NCBI GenBank assembly: GCA_028023455.1
Contig: JAQFVV010000113.1
Span: forward strand, 1-64,000
DNA length: 64,000 nt
Reading direction: 5' to 3'
DNA from: Epiperipatus broadwayi
Lineage: Eukaryota; Onychophora; Udeonychophora; Euonychophora; Peripatidae
Below the pieces are notes generated by a model. It was not told the origin of the DNA and did not search any database. It saw only the letters and a program-made list of their open reading frames with translations. Shown one piece after another: positions 11,116 through 22,556 of the stretch (the first letter of the stretch is position 1; each line of letters begins with the position of its first letter). A program made the translations under genes and the position numbers.

Positions 11116-13029
11116 TGTTACTACCTCCACCCTTTTATATTACGTCGTCTCGTAAATTTTATAAAACATCATTTATAAAAATCAATAACAATGTTTTAAA
11201 TTTTATAATAACGACTCGATCAGAATTCTGTACCTCCCTCTTACACAAAATCCTATCACAGGGCTGTCAGTACTACGGGTAGAGTAATCAATATCATTGG
11301 AAAACATTTGCCAATAACATTTATACTCGTTTACTAGACAACATATTAGCCAATCAAACTTTTATTTATTTAAAGGAAGAAATCCTATGGGCGCCAGCCG
11401 ACCTTGTCGTCAAGTCTGCTTGACCAATACGGTCTAGTACCCGCTCCCGCTAGCTCAGCTACAATAATCAATAAAATCTACTCCACCTACTTAAAAATCA
11501 ATTTTAGAATCTTTCTCTGCGCTAATTTTCTCGCTTTCTCTTTTTCTTTTATTTAATTATTTAATTTAAATTTAAGTTGGGTAATCACTAAACCATGAAA
11601 TCTTCATTTATACTATTATACTTCGTTTGGTCTTATAATATAATTAACTACACCTTCGTTCAAGTTTAGACAATATTTAATACAATAAAATCTCATATTA
11701 TAAATACATTTTGAAAATCATTATACGCATACACTATATTTGAAATCACACTGAAATCTCACATTATAAATACATTTTGAAAATAATTATACGCACACAC
11801 TATATTTGAAATCACACTAAAATCTCATATTATAAATATATTTGAAAATAATTATACTCATACACTTATATTTGAAATCGCACTAAAATCTCTGGGTAAT
11901 GGAGCTAAAGACACTTAGTAGTTATTGTTCATAAGATAAAGTTCAGAGTTTATTATTACGGCTTTTTATTAGTGAATTAGAAATTGAAATAAACATTACC
12001 TAGCTTTCTCCCCTATGCACGGTTCTGAGCGTTGCTTCTAATAGTATTTCCTTCGGTCAGTTAGCGCTAACTCCTTGCAATCCATTTCCCGATGTCTTTG
12101 GGATCCTGTGGGCTCCACGTGGACACTCCGTCTCCTTCTTGTTTACACGACCATGATCGAAATTTGAACTGTCCGCTGTTGGTATTGCATGGAAGGATTC
12201 GGCCGGTTGTTCACACGATGGGTTTAACAATGCAGCATTTTACTTTAGACGTATACTCTTTATCTATGAAAATAATATAATTAATGAATGAATAAGAAGA
12301 AATGATGCGATTAAGTTGATTAGGTAAGTATAAGAAGAACTGTTTGAATAGAAAATTCGCCCTTTTTATATTTTACGGTCCTTATCTTGCGGATTCAATC
12401 TACAATACGTAACTAATCCTCTGGTGTTTCAGTTATGGTCCGTGCTGACTTTCTGGTGTTCGCATTGGTCATTTAATTTCTTTGTATTCTCTGCTAGAGT
12501 TATTTCAATTTCTTTATTTCACTTTCTTTGTTATAGTTATTTCAATTCCTTTGTTAAAGTTATTTTCAATTTCTTTGTTAAAGTTATTTTCACTAATTAG
12601 CCGTTTAATGGAAATTTCTTATGTTTGTCATTAGCTCCCATTGTTCACTACATTCATTTAATTACATATATTTTTTTTTTTTATGATTATAAGACAAAAC
12701 GAATTCCACCTTGCTTTTTCCTTTTTTTTTTTTTTCTTAAAGCAATCTTAAATCGAATTTCAATTTAGTTAAATCAAATTTTAATCAAATCAAATTTAGT
12801 TAAATCAATTTTTAATTCTTTAGGTTTTATTCAAATACGATAAAACTATTTATTTTATGCTTTTAACGATAACCTGTCTAAGAGAAAAAAATCCTTTTAT
12901 TCTTATTTTACCCTACACGATCTTTTATTTTTATTAATATTTACACAAATCGTTTATCAATTTATATTATTTTTAAAATTATGTGTACCGCCGAAGCAAG
13001 CACACTCCTTCCTGATATATCTCGGTACA
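11116..13029 (-). repeat. 5' LTR of the gag-only retrotransposon (element sense)
   Basis: 1914 bp, nearly identical to the other LTR. It contains three units of a 65-66-bp tandem repeat (about 11688-11891), a GC-richer block around 12000-12250 and several copies of a roughly 25-bp unit with TTTGTTAAAGTTATTTTC near 12490-12595. A 62-codon frame on the + strand at 12092-12280 is shared with the other LTR and looks incidental. Confidence 0.88.
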
Positions 13030-14944
13030 ATATATATCTAAAGGTTCATATGATATTTCTATATATATATTTGTGCTAGGCATTTAATAAAGCCTTGAGT
13101 TGATAAAGTTATGAAGTAAATATTGAACTTTGCAGGCTAGGATATAAGCCTTATATTAATAAGAATCCCAAGTAATTGATGTTCATAATAAAAGATGTGG
13201 TTCAAAATAAGTAAAGTAAATAAATCCTTATAGCTTAGTGGGAAAGAGCTTTTTACATTGTTTTTTGTATCATCTTGTATGTCAATCCAGCTTTAAAGAG
13301 ATACATCTATAACCTAAATTATTAATTTAACAAGCTACTACTAATTTCTTTATTTATTGATATATTTTACAACAGTTTTATGCAATTCCTATGTAAAATA
13401 TAAATTGCAAGTTATGTTTATTGTTGGTAAATCTTTTATTTGATTTATATTTTTAAAAAAAAATTGAACATTTGAAAAGCAAATCAGTTTTTGTTTTCCA
13501 CATATATATTTATGCTATAGCTGGAATATACAAGCTTATATATACCTGTGTCTATATATGTAATAGACACGGTATGAGCACAGACTTTCACATGACCCAC
13601 CTCTCTCCACACTATCTCATAACACTGATACACCTGAACACACATATGTCGAAAAGATAAATAATCACCAATATACGTATTTCATGCTAAACCAGCAATC
13701 ATCAGTTGGTCCAGATTACCATCTCTACACATATATGCTACAAGTGCTCAGATATATATTAAGATAGCAAATCCTCCTACTTTAATGGACAGGCTTCAAT
13801 CTATTATAAAATATCAAATCACAAACTTAGAATAAAGCTTATATCATTTGTTTTATATAAAAAAAAGATTTTGAGTTTTCATTTGAAGTTTATTAATATC
13901 TGTCTTTTCTCTTTTTAGTGCAGCAGTCATTAGGTAATATGGCAAATTTACCCATCAACTAAATGAGAGTATTGTGTATTAATTAATTATTATATAAGCC
14001 ATCATTAATTGTAATATTAAATCACATATAATCTTATTTGTGAACATATATATTGGATTCAACAAAATTCCCTTTATTCCAATCTATATTTAGTAACTAA
14101 TCAAATTATTAATTAAGTTAATCCTGAGAATTAACCAATTAACATGCCTTAGTCAGTGCTCTGTAGGATCTAGGTTTATTTTGTATATAGCTAGCTGAAG
14201 TAACAATATAAGTAGTGATTAAAGCATATTCACTCATGTATAATATATTTCCTGTAGTGTAGATAATTTATTAACGATTACTTTCTAAATTAGTAATTTG
14301 TCCAAATAAAGTTAAACATCAAAACCTAATTCATTATATATTCTATATTCATTGGTTAGAATTAGTTATATTTTATTATTTTTATAATTGAATGAAAATT
14401 AATCAAAACCTGAGATACATGATGGTGGAAATAAATTGTCCATTTCAATTAATTCACAATTATTGGAGTGATGTCATTTCTATTTGTACATATACCATGT
14501 TGTGTTACATTTGATATCCCAATTGGAATTTTTATCCCATTTGTAGCTATCGACGATTAGGACAATTTCATTTTTTCCAACGTAAATAAAATTTTCTATT
14601 ACATTTTCTATTACGATTTCATCTTTCTTTATTTATATACTACATACTATTACAATATATATATATAAAAGATCAACATTATACGTAAACATTTTTATTA
14701 ATATACTAAATAAAATTTAAAGAATAAATATATTCATGAGAAAGAATTCTGATGGTATTCTAATTTTTTTTTTGTATAGCACATGCAGACATAAATTTAC
14801 AGTCTACTTTTATGCTTCCAATCTTTAAAAAATAAAGTTAATCAATTATCTAACTAATTCTGGAATATCAAATAAACACCTTTTCACTATTTAAAACTAA
14901 TGTGATTTAGATTTGCCAATAAGGAAATATGTAATCTATTAAAC
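13030..14944. other. AT-rich DNA around family B copy 1
   Basis: Apart from the family B copy at 13565-13805, no gene or conserved structure is seen. The + strand frame at 13472-13660 overlaps that repeat. Confidence 0.5.
13565..13805 (-). mobile_element. Family B short element, copy 1
   Basis: The reverse complement carries GAAGCCTGTCCATTAAAGTA, a TATCTTAATATA word and GGTAATCTGGACCAACTGATG, in the same order as the copies at 48.4, 51.9 and 57.9 kb. Confidence 0.6.
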
Positions 14945-15305
14945 TAAGTAACATCACATGATCACCATTCTTTATGTTTACATAAATTGTTAACCCAGAA
15001 GCAAACTCTCCATACAATAGTAGCATTCATTGCTCTGGAATGCACTTATTGGCTCTACTGTATGAAGAGTTTTGCCTTTGCATTAACAGCTTGTGTAAGC
15101 ATAAAGAAGGGTGATCACATGATGTTTAATGGCTTAATAATAATTCTGCCCAATAGGAATATGGTAATTTTGGTTATGAACTGTGTTCAGATCTATATGA
15201 CTATACAAGCAAATAAGCTTGAATTGAAACATTATCATGTTTTCATTTTGGACTCAAAGCTTTATAGAGAAACAGACACATTTCATGTGTTTATATTTTG
15301 TAGTT
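14945..15305 (+). mobile_element. Family A element, left part (interrupted by family C)
   Basis: ACATCACATGATCACCATTC...CTTTATG pairs with CATAAAGAAGGGTGATCACATGATG, giving a palindrome of about 180 bp. CAAACTCTCCATACA and TACTGTATGAAGAGTTTTGCC are the inner inverted words. It continues into the segment shared with 60200-60360 (GTTCAGATCTATATGACTAT). Confidence 0.6.
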
Positions 15306-17932
15306 CAAACCCCCCCTCCCCATTTAAAGTAGTATAAATTAAAATAAAAACAGAACGTTTCAATTAATGAAATTTAAAAAAGGAAAGATAAGTAGTTGAC
15401 AGTGGTTTGTATATTAGTGTTTCAGCTAAATTATAAAACCAAAATGTTTAAATTTAAGAAGGGAAAATCAATATTTTAAAATCTACAATTAAATAAAGAA
15501 AATATAAATCTTTACCATTAAAACTCACAGTTTCCAGTTAAAAGTTAAATGAATCCTTAAACATTTGAAAAACTTGTAGTTTAAAATATAATATTTTGTA
15601 GAGCTGAATATTTTCAAATTACAGAATAGAAAGGCCGTAAGATAGCATCACTTTCTTGCAGCAGGTAATAAAAGTCAATAGATTTTTTGAAAAACATGTG
15701 GGCAGAAAAGAGATTAATTAAATGAAAAATTCCTAGTTATAAAATCTGTTCCCACTCAAAAGTGAACTGCCCAATAACCAAGGAGAATGAATACATGGTC
15801 CACAAATAAAATCATCATTACCAATAAGATCAGTGTGAAGCCAGACAAGATCGATCCAAAGAATTGGTGGAAAGTAGCACGAGATTATAAAAGAAGTAGT
15901 AAAGCAGTTACGGGAGTTAACATTGGTTAAAAGTACAGTTACATCGTAAAGAGTGCCAGAATCCAGTAGTGTTGCAGTGAAAGAAAACTAAAAGTAACCA
16001 TTAAGCTGTACAATGAAGAAACAGCTCCTCTGTCCAATAAAACCTAAAATGTTTGGCTAGAACGAATAGCCCTCTCTCTTTCTGCATCACGAGGAAACCT
16101 CCAAGTTATGCCTAGGTGAACATCGACAAAAATTGTATATACCATTCAACCTTAAAATAAACCTTTAATGAAAGATTTAACAATAATAGAGAATCACCTC
16201 AGATAAATTTGGAGGTAAGGATTTTAAATAATATTTAAAATATTCTGGAAAATATAAAATGAGAAGTGTATTTATGATCGAAATGTTAAGAAATAATATA
16301 ATTACCATTATGATTATTGAAAAGATAAAATGAAATATGTAATAATAATTATAATTACATCCACTACTTTTTATAAATTTAATAAACATTGATTTGAAAA
16401 TAAGCTCTATAATAGAGGTATAATAAATATCTGTCAAACTTTTATGTAGGTGTCATGATAATTAATTTAAAATATACATTCCCTGATTTAAATATGTGCT
16501 TGTATATGTGATTTTAAAATGAAACAAATAAGCAAAATAATGTTATCTGAATTTATAAAATAAAAGAAAAAGAATGATTCTATAGTTTAAATTTAAAAAA
16601 GAAACATTTGATAATTAATTAATCAAGTACCTATCAAACAAATACTGACTTTATAAAAATTGATAGCTGATTTTTCTTTATTGATATACACACACACACA
16701 CATATATGTAAATTTTATGACATTCAAAATGGAATTAGTAATTATAGAAATATCATTTACTTTACAAAATTAAATATGTGTTTCAGCTAACCTGAAAATG
16801 AAAATATATCTATGTCATCAGAATTGATTTAAAATAAACATACCCTAATATATGTATCTCCTGTAAACGGATTATGTTAACTAAGGAAGAGTTAATAGTT
16901 TTATCTACCTAGATTAAATATATGAGACTCAAACCTGCATCTATATAATATGTCCACATACCAGCATTTATACCTGGATTAATTATGTGCTTATACGTAT
17001 TAGTTGAGAATTCTTCTACACACATGGATATACTATATGTCTACATACCCGAATTAATTAGAAATGCTTCTATCTGCTTCTATAAAATATAGATCTACAT
17101 AACTGAATGAATTAGAAATGTTTCTATCTGCTTCTATATAATATGGATCTACGTAACTGAATGAATTAGAAATGTTTCTATCTGCTTCTATATAATATGC
17201 GTCTACATACTTGAATGAACTAGAAATGCTTCTATTTGCTTCTATATAATATATGTCTACATATCCAGATTAATTAAAAAAAAATTCTATACACATGGAT
17301 TAAGTATAGACCTACATACCCGAATGAGAAATCAAACTAGCCTAGGAGCACCCTACCACATGGAATTAACAGACATATCTATGGCCAAAAATGACTTATA
17401 TGTAAATACCATGGAATATTGAACAAAGAAAGACTATTTCTACTTACGAAGTATGAAGAAAAATATCCGTGATGTACACATGGATATGTAAGCTGCCAAC
17501 ATATAAAATGTCAATAAACTTTTTTGGAAGGACTTACTACCCAAAACACTATTAGTTAAATAAATTGTTATAAAAATAAAACTAATCTATTTAGACAGTT
17601 TCATTTCACATCACTCATCATTCAGTCTACTTGTTCACGGGAATCTCATGTCTCATGAGCTATGTTCGGCATAACTTGACTTGGGTATGTGAGGTTGTAG
17701 TGAGCTGGAGTAGTAGAAGAGCCATTTGGGAAATTAAATAAACAAATTTTTTAGATGTTTCCAGTCTCTTTAATACTACATCCTCTGATGAGCAGGAAAT
17801 ATTGTTGTAGGAAGGGTGATGTATGCATTGGGTAATGCCAATCCTTATTCCCTTCCTGCAATATGCTCATCAGGAAATAAAATCAACCATCAGAGGGGTT
17901 GGAATGCCAATCCGGTTACAATAGTTAACTAA
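15306..17932 (+). mobile_element. Family C element, copy 2, inserted into a foldback (family A) element
   Basis: Similar end to end to 4577-7258: starts CAAACCCCCCCTCCCC after TGTAGTT, CTGTTCCCAC near 15748, GGCTAGAACG near 16054, repeat array near 16860-17330, hairpin segment near 17785-17875, and ends GGTTACAATAGTT. The family A sequence broken at 15305 (TTTTGTAGTT) resumes at 17928 (TAGTTAACTAAAAAGG). Comparison with the uninterrupted copy at 60350-60375 shows a clean insertion with TAGTT on both sides. Confidence 0.7.
17061..17276. repeat. 54-bp tandem repeat in family C copy 2
   Basis: Four units with AGAAATG(C/T)TTCTATCTGC starting at about 17060, 17114, 17168 and 17222, the best-kept part of a more degenerate array. 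Confidence 0.8.
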
Positions 17933-18125
17933 AAAGGTAAAAGGTGGCTGCCAGAGCCTATTAGATCTTAATATCCAAGACTACTCACTGATGAAAGCCA
18001 CAAGCTAGAAAACTAGTCTGGGAATATTGGATTAGGCACAAACCTTCCTACATCCATTGATTACTTGGGCTTGCACTGAGTGGAGTTACTGTATAAAGAA
18101 TTTTGCCTCTGTGTTAAACCAAATA
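17928..18125 (+). mobile_element. Family A element, right part after the family C insertion
   Basis: Resumes with GGTAAAAGGTGGCTGCCAGA. It carries ACTGATGAAAGCCACAAGCTAG, the reverse complement of the family hallmark, then ATCCATTGATTACTTGGGCTTG and GTATAAAGAATTTTGCC. Confidence 0.6.
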
Positions 18126-18976
18126 AAAGTTTTAATATTTCGACTTACTTTTCATAATTATACTTGCATTCTTACTCACTTCCCCTTCAATCACTGTTAT
18201 TAAATAAATTTAATAAAATAAAAACCAGAAACCAGATTTTTGTTACTATTGGATATACATTAATCACTTGAAGCCTAGACACATTACTGGCACCATTCTA
18301 ACTACACTTATGTACCAATACTTATTATTATTATTTTTTTATTACAGCTAAACATGTAATTGATTGTTTTTCTAAAAAAATGTAACAAATGTTATTAATT
18401 GTCAATGTAATGTTATTCAATGTGATATCAATAAAGTTTCATTTGAAAAACCTTTTTATGTTTTATATGTATTCTATTCATTACCAACATTAATGGTAAT
18501 CTTGATTATTCACATACATCTTATGTTCATTTTGATAATCTAAGTCAGAATTTATTTGGCCTACCACCAGCTTTTCAGAAGAAAAAAAATATTTAGAACT
18601 CCTCTGCAAATCTATTTTTTTAAAACCGAATAATCAGAAAAATGTAGTGACAAATTTGCATTCTTTTATGCATCTCTATTTCTATCTATATTTTATAACA
18701 TAATAATAAAAAAAAAAAAATTCATGATAAATAAGTCACTTTGAAGATTGAAATTATAAAGTTAATTTTTAAAACCAACCACAATAACACATTACAAACA
18801 GAAAATTAAGATAATAAAGGATAATAATATAAATAAAAATCATGAATAACATTAAAAATAATCCTAATAAAAAGAATGAATCAGGTGCACTATAATCAAT
18901 TGTTAATGTTTAGCTCTATTTTTGTCAACAGCATTTTTATATCACCGCGCGATTAGAAATTGCAATGGATTCTGTT

Positions 18977-19219
18977 TTAGTTAATAGATTTGTAATCACG
19001 TAAAAATACAATTGCAGCTACAGCAAGATAATGAAAACTTCTATTTCCAGCAAAATGAATTTCTTCACAAAGAATTACACCATAAATGGATAGGTTGATG
19101 AGAGCCAGTTGAATGGCCAGTAAGATCACCAGACTCATCCCAATAGATTTCTTCTGTTGAGGTGTTGTCAAAGATAAAATATTTTTAAGACAACCACACA
19201 CTGCTGATGACGTGTACAT
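18977..19219 (-). CDS. Small membrane-protein-like ORF, unknown
   Basis: 80 codons from an ATG directly preceded by an in-frame TGA. Residues about 26-50 (GMSLVILLAIQLALINLSIY and onward) form a convincing hydrophobic helix. A second, shorter one is FHYLAVAAIVFL. A charged KK precedes the first helix. The composition is not the usual poly-Ile/Asn noise of AT-rich DNA. The start context is weak, I see no splice support, and I do not recognise a family. It lies about 1.5 kb from DDX52 and is divergent from it. Confidence 0.25.
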   Translation of the reverse strand: MYTSSAVCGCLKNILSLTTPQQKKSIGMSLVILLAIQLALINLSIYGVILCEEIHFAGNRSFHYLAVAAIVFLRDYKSIN

Positions 19220-19449
19220 TCATAAGAGAAGCATACCAAGAAATTGGTAACGATAAAAACCTCTATGTCAAGATGTGCTTGAGGGTAGAAACTAGACTAC
19301 AGGAATGTGTAAATGTTGAAGGCCAACAATTTGAGCAGCTAAGAGATTGTACTTAATTGTAATTTGTATATTCTTATTGTGACTTATTAAATTAAATTAA
19401 AAAAAAAAATTTTTTTTCATAATAAAAATTGTATACTTACTTTTGCACA

Positions 19450-19500
19450 ATCTCCCCCCCCCCCCTGTATATTTAAAGTATACAAATTGACGTCTCAATC
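19450..19500 (+). repeat. Possible isolated 5' end of family C
   Basis: A poly-C run followed by TATATTTAAAGTATACAAATT resembles the C-rich start of family C at 15306 (CCCCCCC, then ATTTAAAGTAGTATAAATT). Only about 50 bp align by eye. Confidence 0.3.
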
Positions 19501-20095
19501 AATATACAACATACATAGAAAAATATTTACTTGTGAAAATATATCCTAAAGTTTATACATAATATAATCTATAGATCTTTGGTATTTTCAATAAATAATG
19601 TCACCCAGTACAAGGCACTTCTAGATTATTCTGCTCTTGATGATTTTCACATGGATTCGTCTTTAGATTTTCATTTTTTAGTTTTTGTCCTGTTTTATGG
19701 AGCAAACGATTGTTTTCTATTTACTTAGCTATTTCTACAAATGTTTGATTAAAAACAATTCTTTTAAATTGAAATTGTTGTTTTTTTTTAACTTGGAAAG
19801 TAGTTTATTATAAATCTATTTTAATCCGTACGTTTTCCTCATCCATGTATATACTTAACATTCTTTTACTATAATTAACTTTAAAGTGCATTAAATAATT
19901 CTGCTAATACTCTCTATACAGTAACAAATCACACACTTATATGCATAATTTATCCAAGATATATGTCAAAACATGCTCAGATATATGTAACTAAGTTGGT
20001 TAATGAAGATCCACACACAAGAGTATAAATGAATACAGTGAGAAAAACAATTATTTTATCACTATATATAATTCCAGAATAGGGTTATCTTAACC

Positions 20096-20338
20096 ATGAA
20101 AATAAATATACAAGTATATGCGAAGTTGGTCGCATACTCACGCACCTTTACTAGGCACACAATTTTCAATATTGCGAATTTTTTTAAACAAATCGATTGG
20201 CAAAATTTTGTAAACAAAATTACACATATTTTGCGAATGCAACATCTGTGTCAAATAGTTGAAGGAAGCGGAAATAGGAACGAAATGCAACAAGAACAAA
20301 AATATTGTCTTTATGAATCAAGGATTACGGTCGGGTAA
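20096..20338 (+). CDS. Uncertain ORF upstream of DDX52
   Basis: 80 codons from an ATG with A at -3. It is fairly basic, with FFKQIDWQNFVNKITHILRM in the middle and a polar, Gln-rich end. No family is recognised. It could be chance, an upstream exon or a young small protein. Confidence 0.15.
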   Translation: MKINIQVYAKLVAYSRTFTRHTIFNIANFFKQIDWQNFVNKITHILRMQHLCQIVEGSGNRNEMQQEQKYCLYESRITVG

Positions 20339-20702
20339 ATTATTATCAAGCGAGATTATTGACGATTGGAAATTTCATTTTAATCGACGAAAAATGCTAT
20401 AAACGTTTTAATAAATGCAAACATTATATTCATTTTCTGTTTAAAAAAATTCTAAATTCTAGTCTTTTTTCCAATTGTAAACACTCTAATTACTCTATAA
20501 TAGATTACTTACTTTTTAGACTTTGTAATAGTTGAATTATTTTTCAAGAGAATTATTGCGATGGTTGGGACTAAAATTCACATAATCAATATTTGATAAA
20601 ATCTTATTAATGTAACTAGTCATAATATTTTAAGTTTTGAATTTAAATGTAATCTTTAAGGAAAAATATTTTCAAAATAAAGTTTTAGCATTTTGATTTT
20701 AC

Positions 20703-20720
20703 TCTCGTTTTGAAACGAGA
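20703..20720. promoter_or_regulatory. Palindromic element in the presumed DDX52 promoter/5' UTR
   Basis: TCTCGTTTTGAAACGAGA is an 8-bp perfect inverted repeat around a 2-nt centre, ending 28 nt before the DDX52 start codon. It contains two of the few CG dinucleotides in an AT-rich stretch. It could be a transcription-factor site near the start of transcription or a small RNA stem in the leader. The function is inference; no TATA box is clear. Confidence 0.3.
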
Positions 20721-20748
20721 ATAATCACAATTCGCCATTGATCTGACT

Positions 20749-22503
20749 ATGGATTTGGAATTATTTAGGAAGTTAGGAGTTGGAGCAAAATTTAATTTTA
20801 AACGTTTTCAAAAAGATGCAGTAAGACTAAAAATAATTAAACCTCAAATTTGCCAACCATCCGATGAAATAATATCCGAGAAAGTTTACAGCAATATTGA
20901 AAATGAGGTCTCTAAAACAGTTGAAAACGTTACTGACGAAAAAGATATTCAACTGATAGCTGGATTATCATCTGATAATAATGTAAAAAAGAAGAAAAAG
21001 TCTTTATTATATGTAAAAGCACAACATGAAGAAAAAATTAATGAAATTAGAAAATCTAACAAAATTCACGCAATTGGTAGTGATTTATCGGATCCTATTG
21101 AAAACTTTGCTGATTTAGAAGTAAGTAATGTCATTTTAAATAACGTTAAAAATTTGGGTTACGAAAAACCAACTCCGATTCAAATGCAGGCTATACCATT
21201 AATGATTCAGCGACGGGAATTATTTGCATGTGCTCCTACGGGATCGGGAAAAACTGCAGCATTTATTATACCTATATTGCGATGCTTAGAAAAACCAATG
21301 AGGAAAGGATTCCGTGCAGTCATAGTGGCTCCAACTAGAGAGCTTGCAAAACAGATTTTTAGAGAATTTTATAGATTATCGATTGGATTAAAATTTAGAA
21401 TTCATATGATAGATGATGTAAAAAGTGCTGCTAAAAAATTTGGATCTACTTCCAAAAAATTTGACATCTTAGTTAGTACACCAAAACGATTAATATATTT
21501 ACTACAACAAACTCCCCCTGCTATTTCATTAAGTTCTGTAGAATGGCTTATTGTTGATGAATCTGATAAACTTTTTGAAACGGGATTTAGAGATCAGTTG
21601 GCTGTTATTTATCAAGCGTGTGATTCTGCAAGTGTTAGGAGAGCCATGTTCAGCGCGACGTATACATCCGAAGTTGAAGAATGGTGTCAGTTAAATTTGG
21701 ATAATTTGGCGGCTGTTTTTATTGGTGATGTTAATTCAGCCACTGACTTAGTAAAGCAAGAATTGATATTTGTTGGAAATGAAGATGGCAAACTAATTGC
21801 TTTTCGAGATCATGTTCGTCAGGGATTTACCCCGCCGTTATTAGTATTTGTTAAAACTAAGGAAAGAGCACAACAGTTATTTTTTGAATTGATATATGAT
21901 GGTATTAATGTCGATGTTATTCATGCAGATCGAACTCAATTACAGAGGGATAATGTTGTGAAATGTTTTCGGGAAGGTAAAATTTGGGTACTCATAACCA
22001 CTGAATTAATGGGTCGCGGAATTGATTTTAAAGGAGTTAACATCGTTATTAATTATGATTTACCTACTAGTCCAATTTCATATATACATAGAATCGGTCG
22101 AACTGGAAGAGCTGGCAGATCAGGAACTGCTATAACATATTTTACTGAAAATGATGCAGAGCATTTACACAGTATTGCATCACTGATGAAACAAGCTGGA
22201 TGTCCTATTCCAGAATATTTACTAACAGCTAAATTAAAAAGAAAAACTATTCAAAAAAATACCGTTCCATTTAAGAAAAGAAAGTTTAATAATAATGATA
22301 ATACCAGGTCTTATTTAAAAAAAAAATTAAAGAAGCAAAAAAGTAATGATAAAAATATTTCTTTCAAAGAAAGAACTTTTAAAAAGAAAGCAACAGTCAA
22401 TGATACCAAAAAATCCCTTTTCACAGAAAATAAGAGTTTGAAAAAGAAAAAAGCTCACTCCAATATTAAGTTCAAGTTAAAAAAAAAACAAAATCCAAAC
22501 TAA
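20749..22503 (+). CDS. DDX52: DEAD-box ATP-dependent RNA helicase DDX52 (yeast Rok1 orthologue), intronless
   Basis: Complete 584-residue frame. Seen: Q-motif region around residues 139-150 (KPTPIQMQAIP), motif I APTGSGKT 162-169, Ia PTRELA 195-200, Ib TPKR 244-247, motif II DESD 270-273 (the DDX52 variant of DEAD), III SAT 302-304, IV LVFVKT 365-370, V RGIDF 423-427, VI HRIGRTGR 447-454, and a lysine-rich tail from about 496 that should act as a nuclear/nucleolar signal. The N-terminus (LFRKLGVGAKFNFKRF) and the stretch around 280-330 resemble vertebrate DDX52 (about 599 aa) along the whole length. Known role: nucleolar helicase in the early cleavages of 18S pre-rRNA and 40S assembly. The start codon has A at -3 and G at +4. 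AATAAA lies 48 nt after the stop. I see no intron, no A-tail and no flanking direct repeat, so a native single-exon gene is more likely than a retrocopy, though a functional retrocopy cannot be excluded. Confidence 0.96.
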   Translation: MDLELFRKLGVGAKFNFKRFQKDAVRLKIIKPQICQPSDEIISEKVYSNIENEVSKTVENVTDEKDIQLIAGLSSDNNVKKKKKSLLYVKAQHEEKINEIRKSNKIHAIGSDLSDPIENFADLEVSNVILNNVKNLGYEKPTPIQMQAIPLMIQRRELFACAPTGSGKTAAFIIPILRCLEKPMRKGFRAVIVAPTRELAKQIFREFYRLSIGLKFRIHMIDDVKSAAKKFGSTSKKFDILVSTPKRLIYLLQQTPPAISLSSVEWLIVDESDKLFETGFRDQLAVIYQACDSASVRRAMFSATYTSEVEEWCQLNLDNLAAVFIGDVNSATDLVKQELIFVGNEDGKLIAFRDHVRQGFTPPLLVFVKTKERAQQLFFELIYDGINVDVIHADRTQLQRDNVVKCFREGKIWVLITTELMGRGIDFKGVNIVINYDLPTSPISYIHRIGRTGRAGRSGTAITYFTENDAEHLHSIASLMKQAGCPIPEYLLTAKLKRKTIQKNTVPFKKRKFNNNDNTRSYLKKKLKKQKSNDKNISFKERTFKKKATVNDTKKSLFTENKSLKKKKAHSNIKFKLKKKQNPN

Positions 22504-22550
22504 AGGAGTCCAAAATATAACTGCATTTCCATAATTACATTAAATGGATA

Positions 22551-22556
22551 AATAAA
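22551..22556 (+). terminator. Poly(A) signal of DDX52
   Basis: AATAAA lies 48 nt downstream of the DDX52 stop codon, which gives a short 3' UTR. Confidence 0.6.

Larger units (their letters stand above)
7521..13029 (-). mobile_element. Young LTR retrotransposon with gag only (TR-GAG-like, non-autonomous)
   Basis: Two direct repeats of about 1.9 kb (7521-9438 and 11116-13029) bracket a 1.7-kb core. In element sense, on the - strand, each LTR starts TGTACCGAG and ends GTAGTAACA, so it has TG...CA ends. A purine tract touches the 3' LTR and a TGG-starting primer-site candidate lies 2 nt from the 5' LTR. The only frame in the core is gag-like; protease, reverse transcriptase, RNase H and integrase are absent. 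The LTRs differ by about a dozen substitutions and a few indels, so insertion was recent. Flanks are ATATATAT on both sides, compatible with a 4- or 6-bp target duplication but uninformative. It must depend on pol from another element. Confidence 0.9.
18126..20748. other. Upstream flank of DDX52
   Basis: Contains two doubtful small frames (18977-19219 - and 20096-20338 +), a poly-A/T block near 19390-19425 and a poly-C run near 19452. Nothing else is recognised. Confidence 0.45.

Noticed and set aside
10154-11282. Several + strand frames over the gag region and its leader
   Set aside because: They are shadows of the - strand gag gene and of T/C-rich leader sequence.
16177-16437. 86-codon - strand frame rich in Ile, Tyr and Asn
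   Set aside because: Low-complexity translation of AT-rich DNA within family C copy 2.
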